Of a stretch of 64,000 bases of DNA, positions 1 through 9,502 are shown in pieces. Origin of the DNA: Deltaproteobacteria bacterium (lineage in GTDB: Bacteria > Desulfobacterota > Deferrisomatia > Deferrisomatales > JACRMM01). The first letter of the stretch is position 1. The number at the start of each line of letters is the position of its first letter. The notes under the pieces are model-generated. The model was given only the letters and a program-made list of their open reading frames with translations. It did no database searches and was not told where the DNA came from. A program made the translations under genes and the position numbers. Location of the stretch: contig JACRMM010000018.1 in the NCBI GenBank assembly GCA_016214985.1, positions 124,001-188,000 on the forward strand, given 5' to 3'.

Positions 1-1398
1 CGCCCGCTCGGTCTCCCCGAACACGGTGCAGAAGAGCGAGGCGGCCGCCAGTCCTCCGAAGACCGCTCCCACCGTGAAGCTGAAGGTTCCCTTGCGCTCC
101 TCCCAGAGGTCGTAGGAGGCCGACGGGAGCCCGGTCTCCGCGTCCCGGTAGCGGCACAGGAAGTCGGCCGCGTTCTTCACCAGCGGCTTGTAGAGCGGCT
201 TGACGAACTCGATGTCCCGATACAGGACGAAGTGGTGCCACAGCGCCCACAGCACCAAAGCGGTCTCGTCCTCTTGGATCGGGAGCTGGGTGCGGCCCTC
301 CTCGAACCACGGGTGCCACGAGGACGCCAGGGTCCCGTCGGGGTTGTACTTGTGCAGGAGATACCCCTCGGCGCCGATGGCCCGCGCGGCGAAGTCGTAG
401 AACCGCTGGGCGACGAGGGGGTAGCCCGCCAGATCGAGGGCGTTGGCCGCGAGCGCTCCGTCCCGCGGCCAGACGTAGGAGTACGTGTCGCGGTTGAACT
501 GGACCACGTCGGAGTCGTTGGCGGCGAGGATGCCCCCCTGCCCGTCAATCTGGCTGACCAGAACGAGAAGGCTTCGGCCGTAGAGCTCCACCACCGGCGC
601 CGGCAGGCCCTCGAGGGGCGGGTTCTCCTTGCGCACCCACAGACGCCAGTAGTCAGAGGTGCGCCGGAGGAGCGCCTCGGGGCCCTTGCCGCGCACCAGG
701 GCGTCGAGCTCCCGGACCTCGGCCCAGGTCTGGCCGGCCGAGAGCCAGTAGTGGGCCGACCCTCGGGAGAGGCCGTCGAGCTCGAGGGTGAGGCCGAGGA
801 CGGAGTCCACCGAGCCCTGGGCGATGGGGTTTCCGGAGAGCTCGCCGTCCTCCGCGTCGCGCCACGTCCCCTCGCGGCCCTCGACCTCCTTCTGCCCCAC
901 GGCCCAGCGGCTCGGCCCCCGCCCGTCCTGACCCCGTCCGTTGGCAAGGAAGTACCGGGGCCCCTTGTAGTGCACGAGCCCCCCGGTCGACGGGTCGAAC
1001 GCTGCGGTGTCGCCGACCCCGTTGCCGGAGATGCTAAAGTTCTGGCAGAAGAAGAGGCGCACCTCGCGCCGCTCGGGGGCGAGGTTCTCGACCGCCACCT
1101 CCCGCAGGTAGACGTCTTCGTGGAAATCCACGGCGTCGCGGCACGTGAGGAGGAGCCGAAGGTCCTCCCGGTAGAGGCTCACCTCGGTGACGAGGGTCTC
1201 GGCCTCGTAGCGCAGCTCTCGCGTCCAGCCGGGTCCAACCCAGGCGAAGCGGCCGTCGATCCACACGCCGAAGCGCCACACCTGGCCTCCCACGTGGTTC
1301 TCCTGGCCCACGTGGGGGAAGTAGAGGTCGCGGACCGTGTAGTCCGCGTCGAAGCACACCAGGAGACGGCCGTTTCCGACCGGGAGGTCACGGGGCAT
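1..1398 (-). CDS. GH15 glucoamylase-like glycoside hydrolase, 3' part cut by window edge
   Basis: The 466 residues visible resemble GH15 family enzymes, which release glucose from alpha-glucans. The start reads MPRDLPVGNGRLLVCFD, matching the beta-sandwich N-terminal domain of prokaryotic GH15 proteins. The catalytic (alpha/alpha)6 barrel begins further on and carries the motif YVWPRDGALAANALDLAGY. The C-terminal half, with the expected catalytic glutamates, lies outside the window. The ATG at 1398 is preceded by GGAGG seven bases upstream. There is no signal peptide, so it is probably cytoplasmic. It would feed glucose to the glucokinase and pentose phosphate enzymes encoded a few kb upstream on the same strand. 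Family placement is fairly sure; exact substrate (starch, glycogen, trehalose or dextran) is not. Confidence 0.85.
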   Translation of the reverse strand, partial: MPRDLPVGNGRLLVCFDADYTVRDLYFPHVGQENHVGGQVWRFGVWIDGRFAWVGPGWTRELRYEAETLVTEVSLYREDLRLLLTCRDAVDFHEDVYLREVAVENLAPERREVRLFFCQNFSISGNGVGDTAAFDPSTGGLVHYKGPRYFLANGRGQDGRGPSRWAVGQKEVEGREGTWRDAEDGELSGNPIAQGSVDSVLGLTLELDGLSRGSAHYWLSAGQTWAEVRELDALVRGKGPEALLRRTSDYWRLWVRKENPPLEGLPAPVVELYGRSLLVLVSQIDGQGGILAANDSDVVQFNRDTYSYVWPRDGALAANALDLAGYPLVAQRFYDFAARAIGAEGYLLHKYNPDGTLASSWHPWFEEGRTQLPIQEDETALVLWALWHHFVLYRDIEFVKPLYKPLVKNAADFLCRYRDAETGLPSASYDLWEERKGTFSFTVGAVFGGLAAASLFCTVFGETERA

Positions 1399-1866
1399 GG
1401 GCACGCCTCCGTTCGCGAACCGTCGAGGTCCACCTCAAGCCCCCCACCCATCCGGGAGGCGCGCCGGACTGTCCCCATCAGGGTTTGGCGGAAGGAACTG
1501 ACCAGCTAGGGGTGCCGCGGGACAACGGAGAAGAACTCCGCCAGGCAGCCCCCTCTGCCAACACGCTGGCCGAGCCAAGCGCCGAACGGAGCCTATCAGG
1601 TTTCGGAAGCCCCGCCAGCGAAGGCCCTCACGGGGGACGAAGGTTGCAGTTATCGAGGGGTGGGAGCCCCCCATTCTGAAGGAAGACTTTCGATCCAGAG
1701 TGTCGCAGCTCGGAAGGGGAAACGGAGGCAATCGGGAGAGCGAGGCCGCGGCTTTCCCACGGACGCCCTCTGCTCGTGCGCAGTTTTCGAGCCCCGGGGA
1801 ACGACTGGAGATTCCGTTCCCAGGGCGAGGCAGTCGCCCCGCCCTGGGAACCTCTATCGCTTCTCT
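1399..1866. other. Intergenic region between GH15 gene and giant secreted protein gene
   Basis: Four hundred and sixty-eight bases with no convincing gene. Short frames on both strands lack a credible ribosome site. It holds the 5' leader of the GH15 gene and, at 1816-1851, a strong hairpin 3' of the giant gene. Nothing else was recognised. Confidence 0.6.
1816..1851 (-). terminator. Hairpin just 3' of the giant secreted protein gene
   Basis: Perfect 12-bp inverted repeat GTTCCCAGGGCG / CGCCCTGGGAAC with a 12-base loop, beginning 15 bases after the stop codon of the giant gene. There is no T-tract on the minus strand, so it may be a terminator that needs other factors, or a 3'-end stabiliser. 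Confidence 0.5.
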
Positions 1867-4800
1867 CTATGGTTGCGTCGACTGGTAGCTTTGGCCCCCA
1901 TCGACGCACGAGTCCTTTCGGTGGTGAGGTACGCAGACGGTCACCGCGCCCACACAGCTTTCCCCGAAGGCGTCCATGGCCCGGAAGCTCACCCGGTAGA
2001 CCCTGCCATTGCCCGTGCCGGAGCGTTCGGCGCGCAGGAGGAGTCCGGAGCTCTGGATGACGGCGTCCGGGCTGGTGTCGCCATCTCCGAGGCCGTCGAT
2101 GGGCTCATCCTGCGTCACGCCCGTGACCTCGATCGCGAAGTCGCTGTTGTCGGGGTCGGTGATCCCCACGACCTGAAGCGGTACCAGCTTGTGGTTCGCC
2201 GGCCAGAGGGACGCGGTGCCAGGCTGGGCGAGGCCGCAGCGAGGCGGGTCGTTGATGTTCAGCACGTTGATCGTGACCTCGTCTGATGCGGTCGCTCCCA
2301 GGTCGTCGTCGGCGGTCAGGCGGAACACGAGCGTGGCACCGCCCTCCCCGACCAGCGGCGCTGTAAAGTATGGCCGCGGGCCCGAGGGCTCCGACAAGAC
2401 CACCGTCGGCCCCGATACCTGGGCCCACGAGAAGGCCACGGCGTCCCCGTCGGGTTCCGTCGTTCCGGAGCCGTCCAGATTGACGACGCCGCCCTCGTTC
2501 TTGGTCTGGTCTGCGCCCGCCCTCGCGATCGGCGCGTGGTTGACGTCCTCCACCCGTATTCTCACCTCCGAGGGTGGCGAGTTGTCGATTCCGTCGTTCA
2601 CCGTGAGGGAGAAGACCAGCGTCTCCCCCGCCCGTCCCACGGCCGGCGCGGCGAAGGTCGCGTCCACCGCGGTGGGGTCCGCCAGCACGACCGGCGTGCC
2701 CGCTGTCTGGTTCCAGGCATAAGTGAGGGGCTCGCCGTCGGGGTCGTAGCTGTGCACGCCGGTCAGCGTGACCGGCGCCCCCTCCTTGACGCTCAGCGGG
2801 TCTCCCGCGTCCGCGACCGGCGGGTGGTTCACGTTCCTGACCGTCACGTTGACGGTGTCGGCGCTAGAGGCGAGCCCGTCGTCTGCCGTCAGCTGGAAGG
2901 TCAGCGTCTCGCCTCCGGCGGGCACGGGAGGCGCTACGAAGGTCGGGTGCAGGGCATCAGCGGCATCCAGGATGACCGGCGTCCCGGCGACCTGAACCCA
3001 GGTGAGTGCGAGGGGATCTCCGTCCGGGTCCACGGTCGCTGAACCATCCAGGAAGACCGCAGTCCCCTCATCGACGCTCTGATCAGGCCCCGCCTCCGCA
3101 GCAGGAGGTTCGTTCACATTGCGCACGGTGATTTCCACCACGTCTCCGCCGCTCAGTTGGCCGTCGGAGACGGTGAGTTCGAAAGCGAGTTTGGCGTCCT
3201 CTCGAGACACGTCAGGCGCAACAAACGTCGGACGCGCCGTGTCGGCACCCTCGAGGACCACCTGCGGCCCACCGGTCTGCTCCCAGTGGTAGCTCACCGG
3301 TTCGCCATCGGGTTCGGAGCTTCCCGATCCGTCGAGCGTCACCCGTGTCTTCTCGTCCACCACCTGGTCCGCGCCGGCGTTGGCCGCAGGCGGAAGATCC
3401 AGATTGCCCACATGGATGCTCACTGCGTCCCCGAAGGTCTCCAGCCCGTCCGTGACGTTGAGCTGGAAGATCAGGGTCGCCCCCCCGCGGGGCACGGCGG
3501 GAGCGAGGAAGCGCGGCCGCGCGGGGTCTGTGAGATCCATCGTCACCGCCGGCCCTGCCGTCTGCGCCCACTGGAAGGTCAGGGCGTCGCCGTCGGAGTC
3601 GTGGCTCCCCGTACCGTCCAAGATCACGTGTGCCCCTTCATCCACCTCCTGGTCCGGTCCCGCCTCCGCCACAGGAACCTCGTTCGTCACGCGAATCACC
3701 ACCTCCGAGGGAGAACTTTTCAAGCCGTAGGAGTCGGTCACGAACAAGCGGATCTGATACTCGCCCGCCTTGTCGGGCACCAGCGTGGCGGAGAGCCCGT
3801 CCGCGCCGCTCAGCTCGGTCGTGCTCCCGGCGGGCTTGGCCGCAAGCACCCAGGCATAGCCCAGCGGGTAGTCCCCGTCGGGGTCGTAGCTCCCGCTTCC
3901 GTCGAGTCGGACTGAAACGCCGGAGTGCACCGTCTGGTCAGCGCCGGCCGCAGCGCCTGGAGGTTGGTTCGGTGGAGGTTCCTCGTAAATTTCAGCGGTG
4001 GCTCGAGCGTCAGAATCTATACCTCCTGAAATCAGCACCGTACCGTCTAGAAGCAACGTCGCAGTATGACCTGTACGGAGTGCGGTCGTATGCGCGGCGA
4101 CGGCTGTGAAGGTCCCAGTTGTCGAATCATATACTTCTGCTGTGTAGGTGGAGCCTCCAACAATCAACACTTTGCCGTTAGTTAGCGGGGTGGAAGTAAA
4201 TACGCTTCTTGATGTCGTCATATTTCCCGTCGAGGTAAAAGTGCCTGTACTTGGATCAAATATCTCCGCCGTACTTGAGTAGTCGCTGGAATTGTTCCCT
4301 CCTGCGACCAGAACAGTTCCATTCGGCAGCACGCTCGAGATGTTCGCATCATATCTTTGAATTGTCATATTCCCAGATGTACTTGTGAAAACTCCTGTTA
4401 CTGGGTCATACACTTCAGCGCTGTTCAAATTCTGTCCACCCACCAGTAGCACCTTGCCAGTATGAAGGAGGCTCGCGTCGTGACTGCCTCTAGATGCAGT
4501 CATCCGGCCTGTAATTGTGAAGGTATCCGTTTCAGAGTCGTAGATTTCAGCAGTATTCGTGATGGTGCTATAACCCCATCCACCGGCAACCAGAACTCTA
4601 CCATCCGGTAGCAGAGTTGCGGTGTGCCCGCCTCGCCGATAATTCATACTCCTCTTTGTGGCTGTGAACGTCTCGCTCGCAGGATCATAAACTTCGGCGC
4701 TAGCAGTAGTGCTACTGCTCCACCCACCGACAAGGAGGACCTTGCCATTCATGAGTAGAACTGCCCTATGACCGTTTCTTGCTGCAGTCATATGCGCGGT

Positions 4801-7800
4801 GATAGCCCTAAAAGTCCTCGTTGCCGGATCGTATAGCTCAGCGGTGTTGAGGTACATGAACTTGCGACTTACCTCATCCCAGTAGTATCCCCCGGCGATC
4901 AGTACCTTTCCGTCTGGAAGCAGGGTCGCAGTATGGGCATTTCTCATTGAAGTCATCGGATTCGTGCGGGTGAAAGGAGCCGGACGACCGCAACGGTCGC
5001 CATCTTGGTACTTCAATGGATCGTTTGGGCAGGCATCTCGGCAGTCTGGTACGTGGTCCCCATCTCGGTCCAAATCAGACACGCTGCAGCCGCATATGCC
5101 TGCCGAGATGAACTTGAGCGGATCCGAAGGGCAAGCGTCCAGGCAATCGGCTACTCCGTCCCCGTCGGTGTCCGTGTCGACCACTCCGCAGCCGCAAGCA
5201 CCTGCCGAGGTGGTCTTGAGCGGGTCCGAGGGGCAAACGTCGAGGCAATCGGCCACACCGTCGCCGTCGGTGTCGGTGTCAGGAACGCCGCAGCCGCAAG
5301 CACCTGCCGAAGTGGTCTTGAGCGGGTCCGAGGGGCAAACGTCGAGGCAATTGGGTACTCCGTCGCCGTCGCTGTCGGTGTCAGGAACGCCGCAGCCGCA
5401 AGCACCTGCCGAGGTGGTCTTGAGCGGGTCCGAAGGGCACGCGTCGAGGCAATCTGCGACGCCGTCGCCGTCGGTATCCGTGTCAGGCAAGCCACACCCA
5501 CAGACGCCTGGCGCCGTCTTCATCGGATCGCTCGGGCACAGGTCAGCGGTCAGGGTAATCGTGATGGTCTCCGAAGCGTTGGCTGGCGGAGATCCGTTAT
5601 CGGTGACGGTGAAGACGATGTTCTCGTACGCTCCCGCTTGGCCGATGCCGGGCGTCCAGGTGAACACGCGTGTCGCCGGATTGAAGGCTGCCCCGGGCGG
5701 CAGGTTGCCTGCCGAGTACACCAGCGCATCCCCGTCCGGGTCCGTCGCCGTGACGAGGAACGAGAGGGTGCTGCCCTCGCTTACCATCTTGTTCCCGATC
5801 GTATTAAACACGGGCGGCCGGTTCGGGCCTCGTGGTGTCGTGAAGCTCCAGTGTATCGACGGGGAAAGGGGAACCCCGGCCTCGCTTCGCACGCCGGCAA
5901 CAGTGACCTGGTAGGTTGTGCCTTCCGCCAAGGGTGACGACGGGGTGAAAGTTGCCTTCGCAATTGCTGGGTCGTAGGAAACCGATCCTGGGATCCGGCT
6001 GTCGTAAACGGTCCCAAGGGGTGGCACGTATGCAGGGTCGCCCCAGGCAACCAATGTGCCGTCGGCCTTCAGTGCCACGGTATGGACCTCGCCAGCCGCG
6101 ACCGCGATCACGCCAGAGAGTCCTTCGGGCACGCTCGTTTGGCCGTACTCGTTCCACCCCCAGGCAACGACAGTGCCGTCGCTCTTCAGCGCCACAGTGT
6201 GGCCCCACCCCCCGGCCGCAATCGCCGTTACCTCAGAAAGCCCCTCCGGCACGTCCGTTTGCCCAAACATGTTCGACCCCCAGGCAACGACAGTGCCGTC
6301 ATCCTTCAGCGCCACCGTGTGGATTGCACCCGCGGCGATCGCCCTCACGCCGGAGAGTCCCTCGGGCACTTCTGTCTGACCATAGCTGTCGTCTCCCCAG
6401 AGGACCACCGTACCGTCCGCCTTGAGAGCTGCTGTGTGGTAGAGACCGGCGGAAATTGCGGTGACTTCGGAGAGTCCTTCGGGCACGCTCGTTTGGCCGT
6501 ACTCGTTCCACCCCCAGGCAACGACAGTGCCGTCGCTTTTCAATGCCACCGTGTCCCCCCACCCACCCGCCGCGATCGCCGTTACCCCGGACAGCCCTGC
6601 GGGCACGGTCGCCTGGCCATAGCCATTGTCTCCCCAGGCGACCAGGGTCCCGTCGTTCCTTAGCCCCACACCGTGAGAATAGCCAGCAGCAATCGCCATC
6701 ACTCCCGAGAGCCCCTCGGGTACGTCCAACGGCCCCCAGGCGACGACCGTGCCGTCGTTTCGCAAACACAGGGTGCCAAAAGAGCTCGCTGCGATCGCAG
6801 TGACCCCGGAGAGTCCCTCCGACATGGCGTGCCAATTGGCGGCGTCTCCGCCCCACGAAGCGTAGCTTCCGTCGCTCTTCAGCACCACGGTGGGGTTGGG
6901 GCCCGCTCCCAGGATCTCAGCGACGTCGGAAAGGCCTTCAGGCGCCTGGCCGCATCCCCAAACGACTACGGTCCCGTTACTCTTGAGCGCCACGGTATGA
7001 TTTTGAGCCGCTGCAATTGCCGCAACGTCGGAGAGTCCCGCCGGCACGTTTGTCTGACCGCACGAATTGTCACCCCAGGCCGCCACGGTTCCGTCACTCT
7101 TCAGCGCCACGGTGTGATAGGTGCCCGCGGTGATTGCGGTCACCCCCCAGAGTCCTTCCGGCACATTCGATTCACCGTAGAGGTTGTCCCCCCAAGCCAC
7201 CACAGTCCCATCGCTCTTCAATGCAACGTTATGGTCAAAGCCTGTGGCAACCGCTGTCACCCCGGAAAGCCCTTCCGGCGCATCCGAAGCGCCGCCGTAA
7301 TGCCCCCAGACGACCACGGTGCCGTCGTTCTTCAGCGCCACGCTATGATCTGTGGCCGCAGCGATCGCGGTCACCCCGGAAAGTCCGGGCGGAACATCCG
7401 TCTGCCCGGCGTCGTTCAGGCCCCACGCCACAACGCTGCCGTCGTTCTTCAGCGCCAGGGTGTGCAATGTGCCAGGAGAAATCGCGACGACGTCGGAAAG
7501 TCCTACGGGTACGTCAGTCTGTCCATATTCAGAGATCTCGCCCGCCGAACCGCTCCTCCAGGCGGCAACCGTGCCGTCGCCCTTCAGTGCCACCGCAAAT
7601 CCGTAGCCTGCTGCGATCGACTTGAGCCCAACAAAACGAGAGACGAAAAGACTGCCGGTCGTGACGGTTTCCGGGTCCATCGGCTCGCTGAACTTCGCCT
7701 CCACCGTCGTCGTAACTGGGGCCACGGCCTCCGGGAGGGGGTGTACGCTGACAACCTGAGGACCCGGGACGCGATAGGTCGCCGTGACACAAGCGCCGGC

Positions 7801-8055
7801 GGCATCAATGCCCGTGGGATAAACCGTCCCTAATGCGTCCACCGAGAGTGCGCAAATAGCGCCATCGAAGTTTGCAGTCCAAACATGATTCCCGTCCGCG
7901 TCGTACTTGACGATGTCAGCTCCATCAGTGACGTAGACACTGGAGTCCGCGCCTGCCGGCAAGATGAGCGCCAACGCCGTGAGTGCGAGGAGTGGGACCA
8001 CGGCTCTCAACGCGCGCCCCAAGGTGAGCCGAGTGGCTCTCTCGATCTTCCTCAT
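1867..8055 (-). CDS. Giant secreted RCC1 / Ig-like / kelch / PKD repeat protein
   Basis: A 2062-residue exported protein. The ATG at 8055 follows AGGGAGGGAAGGACG; an in-frame ATG 20 codons upstream has no such site. Residues 1-37 form a signal peptide (MRKIERATRL, hydrophobic core, then PAGADS). Modules in order: first half of a Big_5-like Ig domain (about 95-138); roughly 13 RCC1 repeats of the form VTAIAAG-HTVALKSDGTVVAWG (138-678); the rest of the Ig domain (678-740); a cadherin/He_PIG-like domain (745-840); five Asp/Gly-rich Cys repeats (840-1010); six kelch repeats (HTATLLPDGKVLIAGG type, 1028-1350); seven PKD/REJ-like domains (DPDGDxLxYxW, 1360-1938); and a C-terminal domain with LWPANHKLV. 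No sortase or type IX sorting signal is obvious. It is probably an adhesin or matrix protein at the cell surface; the actual ligand is unknown. Confidence 0.9.
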   Translation of the reverse strand: MRKIERATRLTLGRALRAVVPLLALTALALILPAGADSSVYVTDGADIVKYDADGNHVWTANFDGAICALSVDALGTVYPTGIDAAGACVTATYRVPGPQVVSVHPLPEAVAPVTTTVEAKFSEPMDPETVTTGSLFVSRFVGLKSIAAGYGFAVALKGDGTVAAWRSGSAGEISEYGQTDVPVGLSDVVAISPGTLHTLALKNDGSVVAWGLNDAGQTDVPPGLSGVTAIAAATDHSVALKNDGTVVVWGHYGGASDAPEGLSGVTAVATGFDHNVALKSDGTVVAWGDNLYGESNVPEGLWGVTAITAGTYHTVALKSDGTVAAWGDNSCGQTNVPAGLSDVAAIAAAQNHTVALKSNGTVVVWGCGQAPEGLSDVAEILGAGPNPTVVLKSDGSYASWGGDAANWHAMSEGLSGVTAIAASSFGTLCLRNDGTVVAWGPLDVPEGLSGVMAIAAGYSHGVGLRNDGTLVAWGDNGYGQATVPAGLSGVTAIAAGGWGDTVALKSDGTVVAWGWNEYGQTSVPEGLSEVTAISAGLYHTAALKADGTVVLWGDDSYGQTEVPEGLSGVRAIAAGAIHTVALKDDGTVVAWGSNMFGQTDVPEGLSEVTAIAAGGWGHTVALKSDGTVVAWGWNEYGQTSVPEGLSGVIAVAAGEVHTVALKADGTLVAWGDPAYVPPLGTVYDSRIPGSVSYDPAIAKATFTPSSPLAEGTTYQVTVAGVRSEAGVPLSPSIHWSFTTPRGPNRPPVFNTIGNKMVSEGSTLSFLVTATDPDGDALVYSAGNLPPGAAFNPATRVFTWTPGIGQAGAYENIVFTVTDNGSPPANASETITITLTADLCPSDPMKTAPGVCGCGLPDTDTDGDGVADCLDACPSDPLKTTSAGACGCGVPDTDSDGDGVPNCLDVCPSDPLKTTSAGACGCGVPDTDTDGDGVADCLDVCPSDPLKTTSAGACGCGVVDTDTDGDGVADCLDACPSDPLKFISAGICGCSVSDLDRDGDHVPDCRDACPNDPLKYQDGDRCGRPAPFTRTNPMTSMRNAHTATLLPDGKVLIAGGYYWDEVSRKFMYLNTAELYDPATRTFRAITAHMTAARNGHRAVLLMNGKVLLVGGWSSSTTASAEVYDPASETFTATKRSMNYRRGGHTATLLPDGRVLVAGGWGYSTITNTAEIYDSETDTFTITGRMTASRGSHDASLLHTGKVLLVGGQNLNSAEVYDPVTGVFTSTSGNMTIQRYDANISSVLPNGTVLVAGGNNSSDYSSTAEIFDPSTGTFTSTGNMTTSRSVFTSTPLTNGKVLIVGGSTYTAEVYDSTTGTFTAVAAHTTALRTGHTATLLLDGTVLISGGIDSDARATAEIYEEPPPNQPPGAAAGADQTVHSGVSVRLDGSGSYDPDGDYPLGYAWVLAAKPAGSTTELSGADGLSATLVPDKAGEYQIRLFVTDSYGLKSSPSEVVIRVTNEVPVAEAGPDQEVDEGAHVILDGTGSHDSDGDALTFQWAQTAGPAVTMDLTDPARPRFLAPAVPRGGATLIFQLNVTDGLETFGDAVSIHVGNLDLPPAANAGADQVVDEKTRVTLDGSGSSEPDGEPVSYHWEQTGGPQVVLEGADTARPTFVAPDVSREDAKLAFELTVSDGQLSGGDVVEITVRNVNEPPAAEAGPDQSVDEGTAVFLDGSATVDPDGDPLALTWVQVAGTPVILDAADALHPTFVAPPVPAGGETLTFQLTADDGLASSADTVNVTVRNVNHPPVADAGDPLSVKEGAPVTLTGVHSYDPDGEPLTYAWNQTAGTPVVLADPTAVDATFAAPAVGRAGETLVFSLTVNDGIDNSPPSEVRIRVEDVNHAPIARAGADQTKNEGGVVNLDGSGTTEPDGDAVAFSWAQVSGPTVVLSEPSGPRPYFTAPLVGEGGATLVFRLTADDDLGATASDEVTINVLNINDPPRCGLAQPGTASLWPANHKLVPLQVVGITDPDNSDFAIEVTGVTQDEPIDGLGDGDTSPDAVIQSSGLLLRAERSGTGNGRVYRVSFRAMDAFGESCVGAVTVCVPHHRKDSCVDGGQSYQSTQP
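5032..5538 (-). repeat. Five coding tandem repeats of 102 bp (Asp-rich, Cys-containing)
   Basis: Inside the giant gene, five consecutive units (99 bp, then four of 102 bp) encode CPSDPLKTTSAGACGCG followed by DTDTDGDGVADCLD, with a degenerate sixth start to about 4987. The DxDxDGDGxxD core resembles thrombospondin type 3 or dockerin-like calcium sites. Units 2-4 are nearly identical at DNA level, which suggests recent duplication or gene conversion. Confidence 0.85.
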
Positions 8056-8788
8056 CGTCCTTCCCTCCCTTTCGGCGTTGGACGGCAGGCCCACTTGTGC
8101 GATGAATTGCCGCACAGTCGGACCCGCCCTTCCCCAAAGACGGTCTATCCCCGCAAAACCGAGTTTGCCCCGTGCACCGGACCGACGACGGTGTAGCCGA
8201 CCCAGGCAGGTCCCTACCGGGCAAATGTGAGAAACCGTTCAGTCCGGGTTGGTCCCGGACGCCGGCTTTCGTTCCGGTCAATCAGGCAACAGGACTCGTC
8301 GCCATCTCCCCCCTCGGGAGGTGTCTTGACGCGGAAGTGCTGGAAGTGATGCGCGGTCGCTGCAAAATCTGGCCCAGTCGCAGAAGAAAGTTTGGTGGGC
8401 ATCGCCTATCGCCGCTCCGTAGAGCGTTTCAGAAGAAGAGGGGCGGGCGAGGCTGTTCATCCTGCCGGGCCTTGCCTGTCGCCTGGATACCACTTATGGG
8501 AAGCAAATTCCCCATCCGATGGATCCGATGGGACTGCGAAAGGCCTCGCGCGGCCCGAGGGGTGCCCGGTGCTCCCGCGTCTTCAGGGGCCAGGGGCCCT
8601 GCTGCGGCGAGGTGGGGTGCGACGACGCGCCACCAGCGATGGTCTGTCGGCAGGGACCTCATTGCTTGGGAGGGTGCAGGCGCGATAGCGTGGCTGTGTC
8701 TTCGATGACCACCGGGGACGAGCGGGTATTCGCTCCCAACAATCTTCGCTTATGTAGCAAGGTGCCGGACTGTGCTTCCTGAGAGATT
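8056..8788. other. Intergenic region upstream of the giant gene and 3' of pgl
   Basis: Seven hundred and thirty-three bases. An open frame at 8172-8708 on the plus strand has no recognisable product and no good ribosome site, so I do not call it. The minus strand here is the leader of the giant gene: it contains TTGCCC and GGGCAA arms about 60 bases apart and several GC-rich stems, so a structured RNA is possible. Bases 8510-8610 share short blocks (GGATCC, GGCCTCG, CGAGGGG) with the structured repeats at 36.5 and 50.4 kb, too weakly to call a copy. Confidence 0.45.
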
Positions 8789-9502
8789 CTACCCCGAGTC
8801 GTCGCTGACGTACCAGGCGGCGCCGCCCGCCGGCCGCACTCGGGCCGCCGGAAACCGGGCCGCCGCGGCCGCGGGATCCTCTTCGATCGCCCGGACCACG
8901 GCCGCCTTCTCGCGCCCGGCGAGGAAGAGGACCTCGCGGCCGCCGCTGAGGACCGGCAGGGTCAGGGTCACCCGGGGCACGGGAGGGTCGGCGGCCGGCG
9001 CGCCCACGGCTACGACCCACCGCTGCCGCTCCTCCAGCGCCGGGTCGCCGGGGAAGAGCGAGGCTGTGTGGCCGTCGGTCCCCACGCCCAGGAGCACGAG
9101 GTCGAACACCGGGTATGGCGTCTCGGCTCCGAAGAACGCCCGCAGTTCCGCTTCCCACTGCCCCGCTGCGCGCTCGGCCGAGCCGGAGGCGACCGGCACC
9201 CGGTGGACCTGTTGCGGCCGAAGATCCACCTTCGACAGCAGCAGCACCTCGGCCAGCGTCGCGTTGCTCCGGGGGTCGCCGGGGGGCACCAGCCGCTCGT
9301 CACCCCAGAACACGTGGGTTCTCGGCCAGGGAAAGGAGGACCGTTCGGCCAGACGCCGGTAGAGGCCCGCCGGGGTACGCCCGCCGGAGAGGACGAGCAG
9401 GAACCGTCCCCGCGCCCGCGCGCTCGCCTCGGCGCAGTCCCCGACGAACTCCGCCGCGGCGTCGGCCAGTGCGCTTTCGGCCGCGAACCACCGGACCCGC
9501 AT
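8789..9502 (-). CDS. pgl: 6-phosphogluconolactonase
   Basis: A 237-residue protein of the DevB/SOL type of 6-phosphogluconolactonase. It hydrolyses 6-phosphoglucono-lactone to 6-phosphogluconate, the second step of the oxidative pentose phosphate pathway. Family motifs are LLVLSGGRTPAGLYRRLA near the N-terminus, VFWGDERLVPPGDPRSN in the middle, and LLGVGTDGHTASLFPG. Length is normal for the family. The ATG overlaps the glucokinase stop codon by one base (TGATG), so translation is probably coupled. It is the last gene of the gnd-zwf-glk-pgl operon. Cytoplasmic. Confidence 0.95.
   Translation of the reverse strand: MRVRWFAAESALADAAAEFVGDCAEASARARGRFLLVLSGGRTPAGLYRRLAERSSFPWPRTHVFWGDERLVPPGDPRSNATLAEVLLLSKVDLRPQQVHRVPVASGSAERAAGQWEAELRAFFGAETPYPVFDLVLLGVGTDGHTASLFPGDPALEERQRWVVAVGAPAADPPVPRVTLTLPVLSGGREVLFLAGREKAAVVRAIEEDPAAAAARFPAARVRPAGGAAWYVSDDSG

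Noticed and set aside
5032..5538. CRISPR-like repeat array
   Set aside because: The 102-bp units are in-frame coding repeats of a secreted protein with no unique spacers.
8101..8280. c-di-GMP (GEMM-type) riboswitch before the giant gene
   Set aside because: GGGCAAA and GGTAGG-like blocks are present but in the wrong order, and the GACGCAAAGCC core is missing.
8172..8708. 178-codon plus-strand frame in the large intergenic region
   Set aside because: No ribosome site, no family resemblance, and it crosses the structured leader of the giant gene.
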